Below are positions 17,247 through 25,836 of a stretch of 64,000 nucleotides of DNA, in pieces; the first letter of the stretch is position 1, and the number at the start of each line of letters is the position of its first letter. This DNA comes from Aliihoeflea sp023389195 (GTDB taxonomy: Bacteria; Pseudomonadota; Alphaproteobacteria; Rhizobiales; Rhizobiaceae). Under the pieces are notes generated by a model. The model was not told the origin of the DNA. It ran no database searches and was given only the letters and a program-made list of their open reading frames with translations. A program made the translations under genes and the position numbers. Location: positions 1 to 64,000 of the forward strand of contig JAEWET010000003.1 in the NCBI GenBank assembly GCA_023389195.1, read 5' to 3'.

Positions 17247-17431
17247 AGCGAATCCACTCCGGCCCAAGGCGCCGAGAAGTAAAGACACATGGTAACCATC
17301 GAGTTAACGATTGCGGCGGCGGGCGCGGCAATCATGACTGGGCTTTACCGGCCATTAACCTTAACGAGCCGATAACAGGCCATCTGCAATCGGGCTGCTT
17401 CGCGGCTCAAGGGATGGACGCTCGCCAGGTC
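17247..17431. promoter_or_regulatory. Divergent promoter region of the polysaccharide genes
   Basis: This 185-bp region separates the Wzz-type gene from the Wza-type gene. It contains several TTAAC-like elements: GTTAAC at 17303-17308 and the tandem TTAACCTTAACGA at 17355-17367, about 65 bp before the Wza-type start. The same 13 bases occur at 38101-38113 upstream of ldtP. No clear -35/-10 pair was recognised. Confidence 0.4.
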
Positions 17432-17989
17432 ATGAAACGCCCCGCTCTTTATGGTCTCCTCGCTCTCGCGCTCCTCTCGGGTTGCACCAGCTACCAGCCC
17501 GCCCCGCATGCCTTCCACGAGGCAATCAACCAGCCCTACGTCCTCGACGCAGGCGACCGGGTGCGGATTTCGGTTTTCGAGCAGGCATCGCTGACCAACA
17601 GCTACTCCGTCGACCAGTCCGGCTACATCGCCTTTCCGCTGATCGGCGCGGTGGCCGCACGCGGCTATACGCTGCAGCAGATCGAAGGCCAGATCGCGAC
17701 CAAGCTGCGCGACGGCTATATCCGCAACCCCGACGTCACCGCCGAGATCGACCGCTACCGGCCCGTCTTCATCATGGGCGAAGTGGGTGCGGCCGGTCAG
17801 TATTCCTACGTGCCGGGCATGACGGTCCAGAAGGCCGTGGCGGCGGCTGGCGGCTATACGCCGCGCGCGCAACAGCGCGACGTCGACATCACGCGCCAGA
17901 TCAATGGCGAGGTGATGACGGGCCGCGTGACGACGACAGACCCGGTCCTGCCCGGCGATACGCTCTATGTGCGCGAACGCTTCTTTTAG
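17432..17989 (+). CDS. Wza/ExoF-type polysaccharide export lipoprotein
   Basis: A 185-residue outer-membrane polysaccharide export protein. The lipoprotein signal peptide has basic MKRP, a hydrophobic core, and lipobox LLSGC with the acylated Cys near residue 17. The Poly_export domain follows (YVLDAGDRVRISVFEQ to YIRNPDVTAEI), then one SLBB domain (VGAAGQYSYVPGMTVQKAV). It is shorter than E. coli Wza, as usual for rhizobial exporters. An in-frame ATG six codons upstream (17414) is possible; 17432 gives the canonical signal peptide. It heads the GT4, sugar-transferase and polymerase genes. Confidence 0.9.
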   Translation: MKRPALYGLLALALLSGCTSYQPAPHAFHEAINQPYVLDAGDRVRISVFEQASLTNSYSVDQSGYIAFPLIGAVAARGYTLQQIEGQIATKLRDGYIRNPDVTAEIDRYRPVFIMGEVGAAGQYSYVPGMTVQKAVAAAGGYTPRAQQRDVDITRQINGEVMTGRVTTTDPVLPGDTLYVRERFF

Positions 17990-18011
17990 GGTTTCGCGCG
18001 CATAAGGGCGC

Positions 18012-19115
18012 ATGCGGATCGTCCATACGTTCAGATCTCCGGTCGGCGGCATCTTCCGCCATGTGCGCGATCTCGCTTCGGCCCAGCATGCGGCCGGCCA
18101 CGAGGTCGCCATCGTCTGCGATTCCACGACCGGTGGCGAACATGAAGACCGCCTTTTCAAGTCGGTCGAACCCTATGTGTCGCTCGGCATCCACCGCATA
18201 GCCATGCAGCGCCATGTCGGGATCGGAGACCTGACATCGGCCATCCGCGCCTTCAACCTCCTCGGCGACCTGCAGCCGGACGTGCTGCACGGCCACGGCG
18301 CCAAGGGGGGATTTTACGCGCGCTTCTTCGGCACGCTGCTCAAGCGGAGGCGACGCTCTCTCGAGCGGCTCTATTCTCCGCATGGCGGGGTGCTGCACTA
18401 TGATCCCCGCTCGGCGGCCGGGCGTGGCTATTTCCTCGCCGAGCGGCAACTGGAGCGCTTCAGCGACCACATCCTCTTCGTCTCCGATTTCGAGCGGCGG
18501 ACCTATCTCGCCAAGGTCGGCATGCCGCGCGCACCGCACAGCCTTGTTTACAATGGCTTGCAGGCGTCGGAATTCGAACCGGTGGAAACGCGGCCCGATG
18601 CTGCGGACTTTCTCTATATCGGCATGATGCGCGACCTGAAGGGCCCCGATCTCTTCATCGAGGCACTAGCGCAGGTGCGGGACCGGTTCCCGGCCGTCAG
18701 CGCACACATGGTGGGCGACGGCGACGGCCTGCCGCGCTATCGCGAGCGCGTAAGCCGGCTGGGCCTCGCCGTCACCTTCCACGCCGCCATGCCTGCCAGG
18801 CTGGCGTTCGGCATGGCACATGTGATGGTGGTGCCCTCGCGCGCCGAGGCGATGCCCTACATCGTTCTGGAGGCACTCGGCGCCGGGCGGCCGATGATCG
18901 CGACCGCCGTGGGCGGAATTCCCGAAATCCTCGGCGCGAACTCGCCTGCCCTCGCCGAACCCACCACCGACAGCCTTGCCGCCCTGATGATCCGCGCGAT
19001 GGAAGATCGCGGCTGGCTCGCCGCTTCCATGCCCGATGCGAAGCGCCTGGAGCAGGATTTCAGCGCAACCGCGATGGCGGGGCGTATCGAAAGCATTTAC
19101 CGTAAATCTGCTTGA
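18012..19115 (+). CDS. Glycosyltransferase, GT4 family
   Basis: A 367-residue GT-B glycosyltransferase. The N-terminal half opens with the MRIVHTFRSPVGGIFRHVRDLA substrate loop. The C-terminal nucleotide-sugar domain holds FLYIGMMRDLKGPDLFIEA (about 199-217), VPSRAEAMPYIVLEALGAG (about 277-295) with the usual E-x7-E, and ATAVGGIPE. It is cytoplasmic and transfers a sugar from an NDP donor to the growing lipid-linked repeat unit. It is the only non-initiating glycosyltransferase in the cluster, so either the repeat unit is short or more enzymes are encoded elsewhere. Confidence 0.9.
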   Translation: MRIVHTFRSPVGGIFRHVRDLASAQHAAGHEVAIVCDSTTGGEHEDRLFKSVEPYVSLGIHRIAMQRHVGIGDLTSAIRAFNLLGDLQPDVLHGHGAKGGFYARFFGTLLKRRRRSLERLYSPHGGVLHYDPRSAAGRGYFLAERQLERFSDHILFVSDFERRTYLAKVGMPRAPHSLVYNGLQASEFEPVETRPDAADFLYIGMMRDLKGPDLFIEALAQVRDRFPAVSAHMVGDGDGLPRYRERVSRLGLAVTFHAAMPARLAFGMAHVMVVPSRAEAMPYIVLEALGAGRPMIATAVGGIPEILGANSPALAEPTTDSLAALMIRAMEDRGWLAASMPDAKRLEQDFSATAMAGRIESIYRKSA

Positions 19116-19192
19116 GGGGCGACAGGCCCTTCGTTTCAAGCGTTTCTTAGGGCAGCCACCGTAAGGCTTTCTCGCAGATTGCGAGTGTGCCC

Positions 19193-20728
19193 ATGAACCA
19201 CAGCCAGCCGCCTCACCAGTTCACGGCGAAAGCCGTCCGCGATTTCGCCGATGCCTCGGCGCCCGCCGGCACCGGCGAGTTGAGCGAAATCGCGCGCACC
19301 GTCGCCTCGCAATATCGCGCCGACACGATGTCGCCTGTCATGGTCAGCGGCTTGCTGCGTCTTTGCGAGTTCCTGATCCTCGCCCTGACCGGCCTCTCCA
19401 TATACTTTGCCTATGCCAGCGGCGCCGTCGGCCTGACCTATGGCTATCCGCTCGTCATTCTCGCGGGCTCGGGCCTTGGCGTGCTGCTGCTGGAAATCGC
19501 CAATCTCTACCAGCTCGGCGTCATGCGCCGGCCATTCGTGTTCCTGCCGCGCATCGGTCTCGTCATGACCGCGACGTTCGCGCTTCTCGCGATGGCCGGG
19601 TTCTTCCTCAAGATATCCGACGAGTTCTCGCGAGTCTGGTTCGCCGGCTGGCTGGCCAGCGCCCTCCTCCTCGTCCTTTCGGGGCGCGTCATGCTGTCGG
19701 TCCTGATCCGCCGGTGGGCGCGAAACGGCACGATGGAACGGCGGGCGCTGATCGTGGGCGGCGGCAAGCCTGCCGAGGCGCTGATCCGCACCATCGAGCA
19801 GGACCCCGACAACGACATCCGCATCTGCGGCATTTTCGACGACCGCGACGATTCGCGTTCGCCGCCGATCGTCGCCGGCTATCCGAAGCTCGGCTCCGTG
19901 ACCGAACTCGTGGAATTCGCCCGCATCGCGCGGATCGACATGCTGATCGTCTCGCTGCCGCTCAGCGCACAATCGCGCGTCCTGTCGCTCCTGAAGCGGC
20001 TGTGGGTGCTGCCGGTCGACATTCGCCTCTCGGCGCATTCGAGCCAGCTCCGCTTCCGCCCGCGCGCCTATTCCTATGTCGGCTCGGTGCCGATGCTCGA
20101 CATCTTCGACAAGCCGATCAACGACTGGGATTCGGTCGCAAAGCGCCTGTTCGACATCAGTTTCAGCCTTGCCGGCCTGATCGTCTTCTCACCGCTGATG
20201 ATTGCGACCGCGATCGCCATCAGACTCGACAGCAAGGGGCCGGTCTTCTTCAAGCAGAAGCGGCACGGGTTCAACAACGAGGTCATCGAGGTCTTCAAGT
20301 TCCGCTCGATGTATACCGACCAGTGCGACCCGCTCGCACGCCGCGCTGTCACGAAGGGCGACCCGCGGGTGACGCGCGTCGGGCGCATCATCCGCAAGAC
20401 CTCGATCGACGAGCTGCCGCAGTTTTTCAATGCGCTTCTGGGCTCGCTTTCGCTCGTCGGCCCGCGTCCGCACGCCATCAAGGGCCACTCGCAGGACCGG
20501 CTGTTCGAGGAAGTCGTCGACGGCTACTTCGCGCGGCACCGGGTCAAGCCCGGCGTTACCGGCTGGGCGCAGATCAACGGCCTGCGCGGCGAGATCGACC
20601 ATGACGACAAGATCCGCCGCCGCACCGAATACGATCTGGACTATATCGAAAACTGGTCACTCGGGCTCGACCTCAAGATCCTGTTCCTGACGCCGCTGCG
20701 GCTCCTGAATACGGAGAATGCGTATTGA
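19193..20728 (+). CDS. Undecaprenyl-phosphate sugar-1-phosphate transferase (WcaJ/UppE-like PHPT)
   Basis: A 511-residue polyprenyl-phosphate hexose-1-phosphate transferase that starts repeat-unit synthesis on undecaprenyl phosphate. Four N-terminal helices precede a Rossmann-like CoA_binding_3 domain (ALIVGGGKPAEALIRTI). The catalytic Bac_transf domain begins at KRLFDISFS with one helix, then FFKQKRHGFNNEVIEVFKFRSM, RKTSIDELPQFFN and VGPRPHA. The long five-helix form is typical of WcaJ, ExoY-like PssY and rhizobial UppE enzymes. ATG 19193 is preferred to a GTG two codons earlier. The polymerase gene overlaps its stop as TTGA. Confidence 0.92.
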   Translation: MNHSQPPHQFTAKAVRDFADASAPAGTGELSEIARTVASQYRADTMSPVMVSGLLRLCEFLILALTGLSIYFAYASGAVGLTYGYPLVILAGSGLGVLLLEIANLYQLGVMRRPFVFLPRIGLVMTATFALLAMAGFFLKISDEFSRVWFAGWLASALLLVLSGRVMLSVLIRRWARNGTMERRALIVGGGKPAEALIRTIEQDPDNDIRICGIFDDRDDSRSPPIVAGYPKLGSVTELVEFARIARIDMLIVSLPLSAQSRVLSLLKRLWVLPVDIRLSAHSSQLRFRPRAYSYVGSVPMLDIFDKPINDWDSVAKRLFDISFSLAGLIVFSPLMIATAIAIRLDSKGPVFFKQKRHGFNNEVIEVFKFRSMYTDQCDPLARRAVTKGDPRVTRVGRIIRKTSIDELPQFFNALLGSLSLVGPRPHAIKGHSQDRLFEEVVDGYFARHRVKPGVTGWAQINGLRGEIDHDDKIRRRTEYDLDYIENWSLGLDLKILFLTPLRLLNTENAY

Positions 20729-22017
20729 GCGCCGCCGTCGGCACCCTGCCCCGCGCCGCGATCGACGCCAAGCTCGTCGCGTTGACGAGTTCCGTCGCCG
20801 TGGGCCTTGGCGTCGGGCTGGCCGGATTCGTGCAGAACGAACCGGCGCCCTACGAACTCTACATGGTCGCGCTCATCGGCATCTGGGCGCTGTTCGGGCT
20901 TGCCATCTCGCGCACGACCGCTCCGCTTCTCGTCCTGTGGATCGTCTATCTGATCGGCGGAATGGTCTCGATGACCCAGATGGGCGACCTCAAGGACACG
21001 CCGCTCTACCTGGCGGTGACAGCGTTCCTGGCGCTGACCGCGGTGTTCGTTGCAGCCATCGTCGAGAAGCGGGCCGGGTTGCTGCGACCGATCTTCATCG
21101 GCTGGACGCTCGCCGCCTGCCTGACGGGACTTCTGGGCATTCTCGGCTATTTCGGCGCCTTTCCCGGCGCTGAGCGGTTCACCCTCTACGACCGGGCAGC
21201 CGGCGCCTTCAAGGACCCGAACGTGTTCGGTCCCTTCCTCGTGCTACCGGCGGTCTGGCTTCTGCATGGACTGGTGACAGGCCGTCTGATGAAGATGCCG
21301 GTCCAGGCGGCCGGGCTTCTCATCCTGTCCTTCGCCATCTTCCTGTCCTTCTCGCGCGGTGCATGGGGCCTTTATGCCCTCTCGGCACTCACCGTCTGTG
21401 CGGCGGTCTTTCTCAACTCCCCGAGCAACAAGCTGCGGCTGCGCATCCTCGTCATGGCGCTAGTCGGCATGGGCGTGATCGCGCTCGCCGTCATGGTCGC
21501 GCTTCAGATTCCGCAGGTCGCGACGCTGTTCGAGACGCGCGCCCAGCTCGTTCAGGATTACGACGGCGCACGGCTCGGCCGCTTCGCCCGCTATGGCATC
21601 GGCTTCGCGCTCGCCATGGAGCATCCGCTGGGCATCGGCCCGCTCGTCTTCGGCACGATCTTCGGCGAGGACACCCACAATATCTGGCTGAAAGCGCTGA
21701 TGGACTATGGCTGGCTCGGCTTTGCCGCCTATGTCTCGCTGCTGGTCTTCACGGTCGCGGCCGGCTTTCGCATCCTGTTCAGGCAACGGGTCTGGCAACC
21801 GTTCCTGCTTTGCGCATGGGTCGTGTTCGTGGGCCACATCCTGCTCGGCACGGTCATCGACATGGATCACTGGCGCCACTTCTATCTCTTGATGGGCATC
21901 ATCTGGGGCTGCGTCGGGCTCGAAGCGCGCGATCAGGCAAGCGGTTCCGCCGCGTCACCGGCCAATTCCATTGCCCCGCGCAATTATGCGCTTGCCTTGC
22001 CAGGACCGAGCAATTAG
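20725..22017 (+). CDS. O-antigen ligase/polymerase family protein (Wzy-like)
   Basis: A 430-residue multi-spanning membrane protein with about ten to twelve helices. The Wzy_C signature region includes SFSRGAWGLYA (near 212) and GEDTHNIWLKALMDYGWLG (about 314-332), with the large periplasmic loop and the conserved D-T-H-N. It likely polymerises lipid-linked repeat units. The start is TTG at 20725, supported by GGAGA 8 bases upstream and by a TTGA overlap with the initiating transferase stop. No Wzx flippase gene is adjacent. tRNA-Pro follows 14 bp downstream. Confidence 0.88.
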   Translation: MSAAVGTLPRAAIDAKLVALTSSVAVGLGVGLAGFVQNEPAPYELYMVALIGIWALFGLAISRTTAPLLVLWIVYLIGGMVSMTQMGDLKDTPLYLAVTAFLALTAVFVAAIVEKRAGLLRPIFIGWTLAACLTGLLGILGYFGAFPGAERFTLYDRAAGAFKDPNVFGPFLVLPAVWLLHGLVTGRLMKMPVQAAGLLILSFAIFLSFSRGAWGLYALSALTVCAAVFLNSPSNKLRLRILVMALVGMGVIALAVMVALQIPQVATLFETRAQLVQDYDGARLGRFARYGIGFALAMEHPLGIGPLVFGTIFGEDTHNIWLKALMDYGWLGFAAYVSLLVFTVAAGFRILFRQRVWQPFLLCAWVVFVGHILLGTVIDMDHWRHFYLLMGIIWGCVGLEARDQASGSAASPANSIAPRNYALALPGPSN

Positions 22018-22031
22018 AGCTTCGCACGGCT

Positions 22032-22108
<77 letters not shown>

Positions 22109-22142
22109 TTTCCCTTCCCCCTGATTTTCTATTCCCGATACG

Positions 22143-22167
22143 AAAAAGGCCGGCAAAGCCGGCCTTT
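22143..22167. terminator. Bidirectional intrinsic terminator
   Basis: AAAGGCCGGC (22145-22154) pairs with GCCGGCCTTT (22158-22167) around AAA. On the minus strand the stem is followed by five T residues, terminating the small membrane-protein gene. On the plus strand it lies just after tRNA-Pro and could end that transcript too. Confidence 0.8.
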
Positions 22168-22186
22168 CGGTCAGTTTTCGCACGGT

Positions 22187-22495
22187 TTATCGGCGCAGAA
22201 GCGCGGCGGCGGCAAGTCCCACGACCGCAAGGCCGGCGAGGACGAGTGCGGGATGTTCGCGCGCAGTCTGCTCCGCATAGCGCGCCTGCTTGCGCACCAC
22301 CGGCATCCAGTCATGAATGCGCTCGGCAATGTCGTCATAAGCGTCGGACGCTGTCTCGCGCGTATCGTCGTAGAAGTGCGAGCCGCGCTTGCGCGCCTGC
22401 CGGCTGAGGACGGACAGTTCCTTGCTCAGATGCGCGATGCGCCGTTCGAGATCGTCATCCCAGGAACGACGGCCGCCGAAGATCGAATATGACAT
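22187..22495 (-). CDS. Small membrane-anchored protein, YqjD/ElaB (DUF883)-like
   Basis: A 102-residue protein with an N-terminal charged, probably helical part (about 10-75) and a single C-terminal membrane helix PALVLAGLAVVGLAAAALL ending in Arg-Arg. This layout resembles ribosome-associated, tail-anchored YqjD/ElaB-type proteins, but the sequence match is weak and function is unknown. AAGGA lies 6 bases before ATG 22495, ruling out the start five codons upstream. It has its own terminator. Confidence 0.7.
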   Translation of the reverse strand: MSYSIFGGRRSWDDDLERRIAHLSKELSVLSRQARKRGSHFYDDTRETASDAYDDIAERIHDWMPVVRKQARYAEQTAREHPALVLAGLAVVGLAAAALLRR

Positions 22496-22574
22496 GAGTG
22501 GTCCTTCCATTCGCCACGTATTTGCCTAACAAACGGCGGCGCAAGGGCTTGGTTCCACTGGAGTTGCGGCGGCT

Positions 22575-23114
22575 TCAGCGCACCTGGTCGAGCAGGCGCT
22601 TGCATTCCAGAAGGTCGAACAGCGCCTCCTGAAGCAAGGCGCGGTTGTCGCGCGACAGACGTTCGTCGTCGGGCGCCACCGGCCCTTCGTCCTCACCGCG
22701 ACCGAGCCCGAAAAACCGGCGTGCCGGCTTGGCCTTGGCCTGACCGAGGATCATCTCGTCGTCGCCATCGCCCTCCGGCGCGGCATGGACGGCCTCCGCC
22801 TCCTGCTGCTTTCGCTGCGCAATGGCCTCGACCGCCGCCATATCGCCGTTTCCGATGGCGATGACGAACTGGTTTCCATTGTCGCGCAGAAGCTTCTGCA
22901 CGCCCTTGATCGTATAGCCCTGGTCGTAGAGCATGTGCCGGATGCCCTTGATCAGCTCGACATCCTGCGGGCGGTAGTAGCGACGGCCGCCGCCCCGCTT
23001 CATCGGCTTGATCTGCGAAAAGCGCGTTTCCCAGAAACGCAGGACGTGCTGCGGCAGGTCGAGATCGTCGGCGACCTCGCTGATCGTGCGGAATGCGTCG
23101 GGAGACTTTTCCAT
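22575..23114 (-). CDS. MerR family transcriptional regulator
   Basis: A 179-residue regulator. The winged helix-turn-helix of MerR type lies at about 9-78 (RTISEVADDLDLPQHVLRFWE, GGGRRYYRPQDVELI, YTIKGVQKLL). The rest is a charged, low-complexity linker and a short C-terminal helix with no effector-binding cysteines, so it is not a metal sensor of the classic kind. It lies directly downstream of ihfA, an arrangement widely conserved in Rhizobiales. Targets are unknown. Confidence 0.88.
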   Translation of the reverse strand: MEKSPDAFRTISEVADDLDLPQHVLRFWETRFSQIKPMKRGGGRRYYRPQDVELIKGIRHMLYDQGYTIKGVQKLLRDNGNQFVIAIGNGDMAAVEAIAQRKQQEAEAVHAAPEGDGDDEMILGQAKAKPARRFFGLGRGEDEGPVAPDDERLSRDNRALLQEALFDLLECKRLLDQVR

Positions 23115-23227
23115 GGCGTGCTCGCTTTCAGGGCTCGCGATTCGCCAGTATTACAGACCCTTAGAAGGGCATATTCAAGTGCGGGGCGGTCTTGCCCCCC
23201 GATTTTGCTGTCATAACCGGTCCGGCC

Positions 23228-23569
23228 TCAGCCCTTGGCGAGCTTGGCTTCCGTGACCGGATTTGCGATGGCGCGATGATTGTCGAGAATTCGCTGCTTC
23301 AACACGTTCGACGCCTTGAAGGTCATCACCCGGCGCGGAAGGATCGGCACCTCTTCACCCGTCTTCGGGTTACGGCCAACGCGCTCGTTCTTCGAGCGGA
23401 CCTGGAAGGTCGCGAAGGAGGACAGCTTCACCATCTCCCCGCGGACGATGGCGTCGCAAATCTCGTCGAGCACCATCTCGACAAGCTGCGCGGATTCGGT
23501 GCGCGAAAGCCCGACCTGTCGGTAGACAGTTTCGGCGAGATCGGCACGCGTTAAAGTCTTTCCCCCCAT
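23228..23569 (-). CDS. ihfA: Integration host factor subunit alpha
   Basis: A 113-residue DNA-bending protein that pairs with IhfB in nucleoid structure, transcription and replication. The IHF/HU fold is complete: KTLTRADLAETVYRQVGLSR, the beta-arm core GRNPKTGEEVPILPRRVMTFKAS with the tip proline, and a short C-terminal tail. ATG 23569 (MGGKTLTRADLA) matches family N-termini better than the start five codons upstream. fabH lies 122 bp upstream and the MerR gene is downstream, so an operon is likely. Confidence 0.95.
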   Translation of the reverse strand: MGGKTLTRADLAETVYRQVGLSRTESAQLVEMVLDEICDAIVRGEMVKLSSFATFQVRSKNERVGRNPKTGEEVPILPRRVMTFKASNVLKQRILDNHRAIANPVTEAKLAKG

Positions 23570-23691
23570 CGGCCGTCCAACCATTCTGAAAAAACAGGCG
23601 AATTTTCAAGCAGTGAGGACGTTAGGAAATTGGGGTGTCGAGGTCAAGAACCCATTGACCCCGCTTGGTTTATCCCAGCGACCGGGCGATG

Positions 23692-24663
23692 CTACCAGCG
23701 GACGAGGACCGCGCCCCACGTGAACCCGCCTCCCATCGCCTCCAAGAGCACCAGATCGCCCGGCTTGATGCGCCCTGTGTCGACGCCCTCGCACAGCGCC
23801 AGCGGCACCGAAGCGGCCGAGGTGTTGCCGTGCCTGTCGACGGTGATGACAACCTTTTCCTCGGCGATGCCGAGCTTCTTCGCAGACGCATCGATGATGC
23901 GCTTGTTGGCCTGGTGCGGCACGAACCAGTCGAGGTCCTCAGCCGTGATCCCGGCCTGAGCGAAGACGGATTCGACGACGTCCGTAATCATGCCCACGGC
24001 GTGCTTGAAGACTTCGCGGCCTTCCATGCGCAAGTGGCCGACCGTGCCGGTGGTCGACGGGCCACCATCGACATAGAGTTTTTCGCGGTGCGAGCCGTCC
24101 GAGCGCAGGCTGGCGGCGAGGATGCCGCGATCGGCGATCGTGCCCTCGCCTTCGCCCGCCTCGAGGATGACCGCGCCGGCGCCATCGCCGAACAGGACGC
24201 ATGTCCCGCGGTCCTGCCAGTCGAGGATGCGCGAGAAGGTTTCCGAGCCGATAACGATGGCGCGTTTGACCATGCCTCCGCGAATGTGCAGGTCGGCGGT
24301 GTTGATCGCGTAGACGAAGCCGGAGCACACGGCCTGCATGTCGAACGCGAAGCCGTGGCGCATGCCGAGCCGTTCCTGGATCTCGACCGCCGTCGCCGGG
24401 AAGGTGTTGTTCGGCGTCGACGTCGCGAGCACGATCAGGTCGATGTCGTCGACGGTCAGGCCGGCCGCATCGAGCGCCGCGCGCGCCGCCGCCTCGCCGA
24501 GCGAGGCCGTCGTCTCGTCATCCGCCGCGATATAGCGCTGCGTGATGCCCGTCCGCTGGACGATCCAGGCATCGGACGTTTCCAGGACGCCCTCGAAATC
24601 CGTATTCTTCATCACGCGGCGCGGCAGGGATTTGCCGACCGAGCGCACGACCGATCTGATCAT
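23692..24663 (-). CDS. fabH: 3-oxoacyl-[acyl-carrier-protein] synthase III
   Basis: A 323-residue KAS III that condenses acetyl-CoA with malonyl-ACP to start fatty acid synthesis. The Cys-His-Asn triad is complete: Cys113 in QAVCSGF, His250 in PHQANKRI and Asn280 in HGNTSAAS. The length is normal. ATG 24663 is used; a TTG two codons upstream is less likely. plsX ends 10 bp upstream on the same strand, so plsX-fabH-ihfA-merR form a likely operon, a typical alphaproteobacterial order. Confidence 0.97.
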   Translation of the reverse strand: MIRSVVRSVGKSLPRRVMKNTDFEGVLETSDAWIVQRTGITQRYIAADDETTASLGEAAARAALDAAGLTVDDIDLIVLATSTPNNTFPATAVEIQERLGMRHGFAFDMQAVCSGFVYAINTADLHIRGGMVKRAIVIGSETFSRILDWQDRGTCVLFGDGAGAVILEAGEGEGTIADRGILAASLRSDGSHREKLYVDGGPSTTGTVGHLRMEGREVFKHAVGMITDVVESVFAQAGITAEDLDWFVPHQANKRIIDASAKKLGIAEEKVVITVDRHGNTSAASVPLALCEGVDTGRIKPGDLVLLEAMGGGFTWGAVLVRW

Positions 24664-24673
24664 TCTCAAAATC

Positions 24674-25738
24674 TCACTTTCCCGCCGCGACGGTCACGTC
24701 GTCATCTTTGGCGCGCGGGCGAAGACGCCCATGGAATTGCTGCAGTTCCGCCTCGATGCGTTCGCGCAGCTTGCCCTTGGCCATGTCGTAGCCGAGCTCG
24801 ACCGCTGCCGCGAAGCCCTCGTCATCCGTTCCGCCATGGCTTTTCACCACGATGCCGTTCAGCCCGAGGAAGACGCCGCCATTGATCTTGCGCACGTCCA
24901 TCTTCTCGCGCAGGAAATCGAACGCGCCCTTGGCGAGCACATAGCCCATCTTGGACAGGAAGCTGCGCGACATCGCCTCGCGCAGATATTGCGCGATCTG
25001 CCTGGCGGTGCCTTCGGCCGTCTTCAGCGCGATGTTGCCGGCAAACCCTTCCGTCACCACCACGTCGACCGTGCCCTTGCCGAGATCGTCGCCTTCGACG
25101 AAGCCGTGATAGTCGATCGACTTCAGCCCGACCTCGCGCAGAATGCGGCCCGCCTCCTTGACCTCTTCCTGACCCTTGACCTCTTCGACGCCGACATTGA
25201 GGAGGCCGACGGAGGGGCGCTCTATGTCGAACAGCGCGCGCGCCATCGCCGAGCCGAGGATCGCGAAGTCGATCAACTGGTGCGCGTCGGCGCCGATCGT
25301 CGCGCCGACGTCGAGGACGACGCTCTCACCGCGCACGGTCGGCCAGATGGCCGCGATGGCTGGACGTTCGATGCTCGCCATGGTGCGCAGGCAGAATTTC
25401 GACATCGCCATCAGCGCGCCGGTGTTGCCGGCCGAAATGCAGACATCGGCATCGCCGTTCTTGACCGCCTCGATCGCCTTCCACATCGACGATTTCCACC
25501 GGCCCTGGCGCAGCGCCTGGCTCGGCTTGTCGTCCATGCGGACCGAGATTTCGCAATGGTGAAATTCGGAGACGGCTTCGAGCTTGGGCAGTTTCGCAAG
25601 GACCGGGCGAACCTCGTCCTCGCGGCCATAGATCAGGAACCGTGCATCGGGGCGTCGCTCGGCAACACGCGCCAAACCCGGCAGCGTCGTCGAAGGACCA
25701 TGGTCTCCCCCCATGGCGTCGATGGAAATGCGTATCAC
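24674..25738 (-). CDS. plsX: Phosphate acyltransferase PlsX
   Basis: A 354-residue enzyme that converts acyl-ACP to acyl phosphate for glycerolipid synthesis, acting at the inner face of the membrane. Family landmarks are ISIDAMGGDHGP at the N-terminus, SAGNTGALMAMSKF (about 102-115), VVVTEGFAGNIALKTAEG and GGVFLGLNGIVVKSHG. It starts the plsX-fabH-ihfA set. Unlike many relatives, here it is separated from the DUF177 gene by a small P-loop gene. Confidence 0.96.
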   Translation of the reverse strand: MIRISIDAMGGDHGPSTTLPGLARVAERRPDARFLIYGREDEVRPVLAKLPKLEAVSEFHHCEISVRMDDKPSQALRQGRWKSSMWKAIEAVKNGDADVCISAGNTGALMAMSKFCLRTMASIERPAIAAIWPTVRGESVVLDVGATIGADAHQLIDFAILGSAMARALFDIERPSVGLLNVGVEEVKGQEEVKEAGRILREVGLKSIDYHGFVEGDDLGKGTVDVVVTEGFAGNIALKTAEGTARQIAQYLREAMSRSFLSKMGYVLAKGAFDFLREKMDVRKINGGVFLGLNGIVVKSHGGTDDEGFAAAVELGYDMAKGKLRERIEAELQQFHGRLRPRAKDDDVTVAAGK

Positions 25739-25836
25739 GCGGCAATCGTCTTTCGTTGGCCCGTTTCGGGCGGCATTTCAGCAAAGTGCGGCGAAAATAG
25801 CGGTTTCGTCCCGGCAAACAACTGCCTTATGCACGG

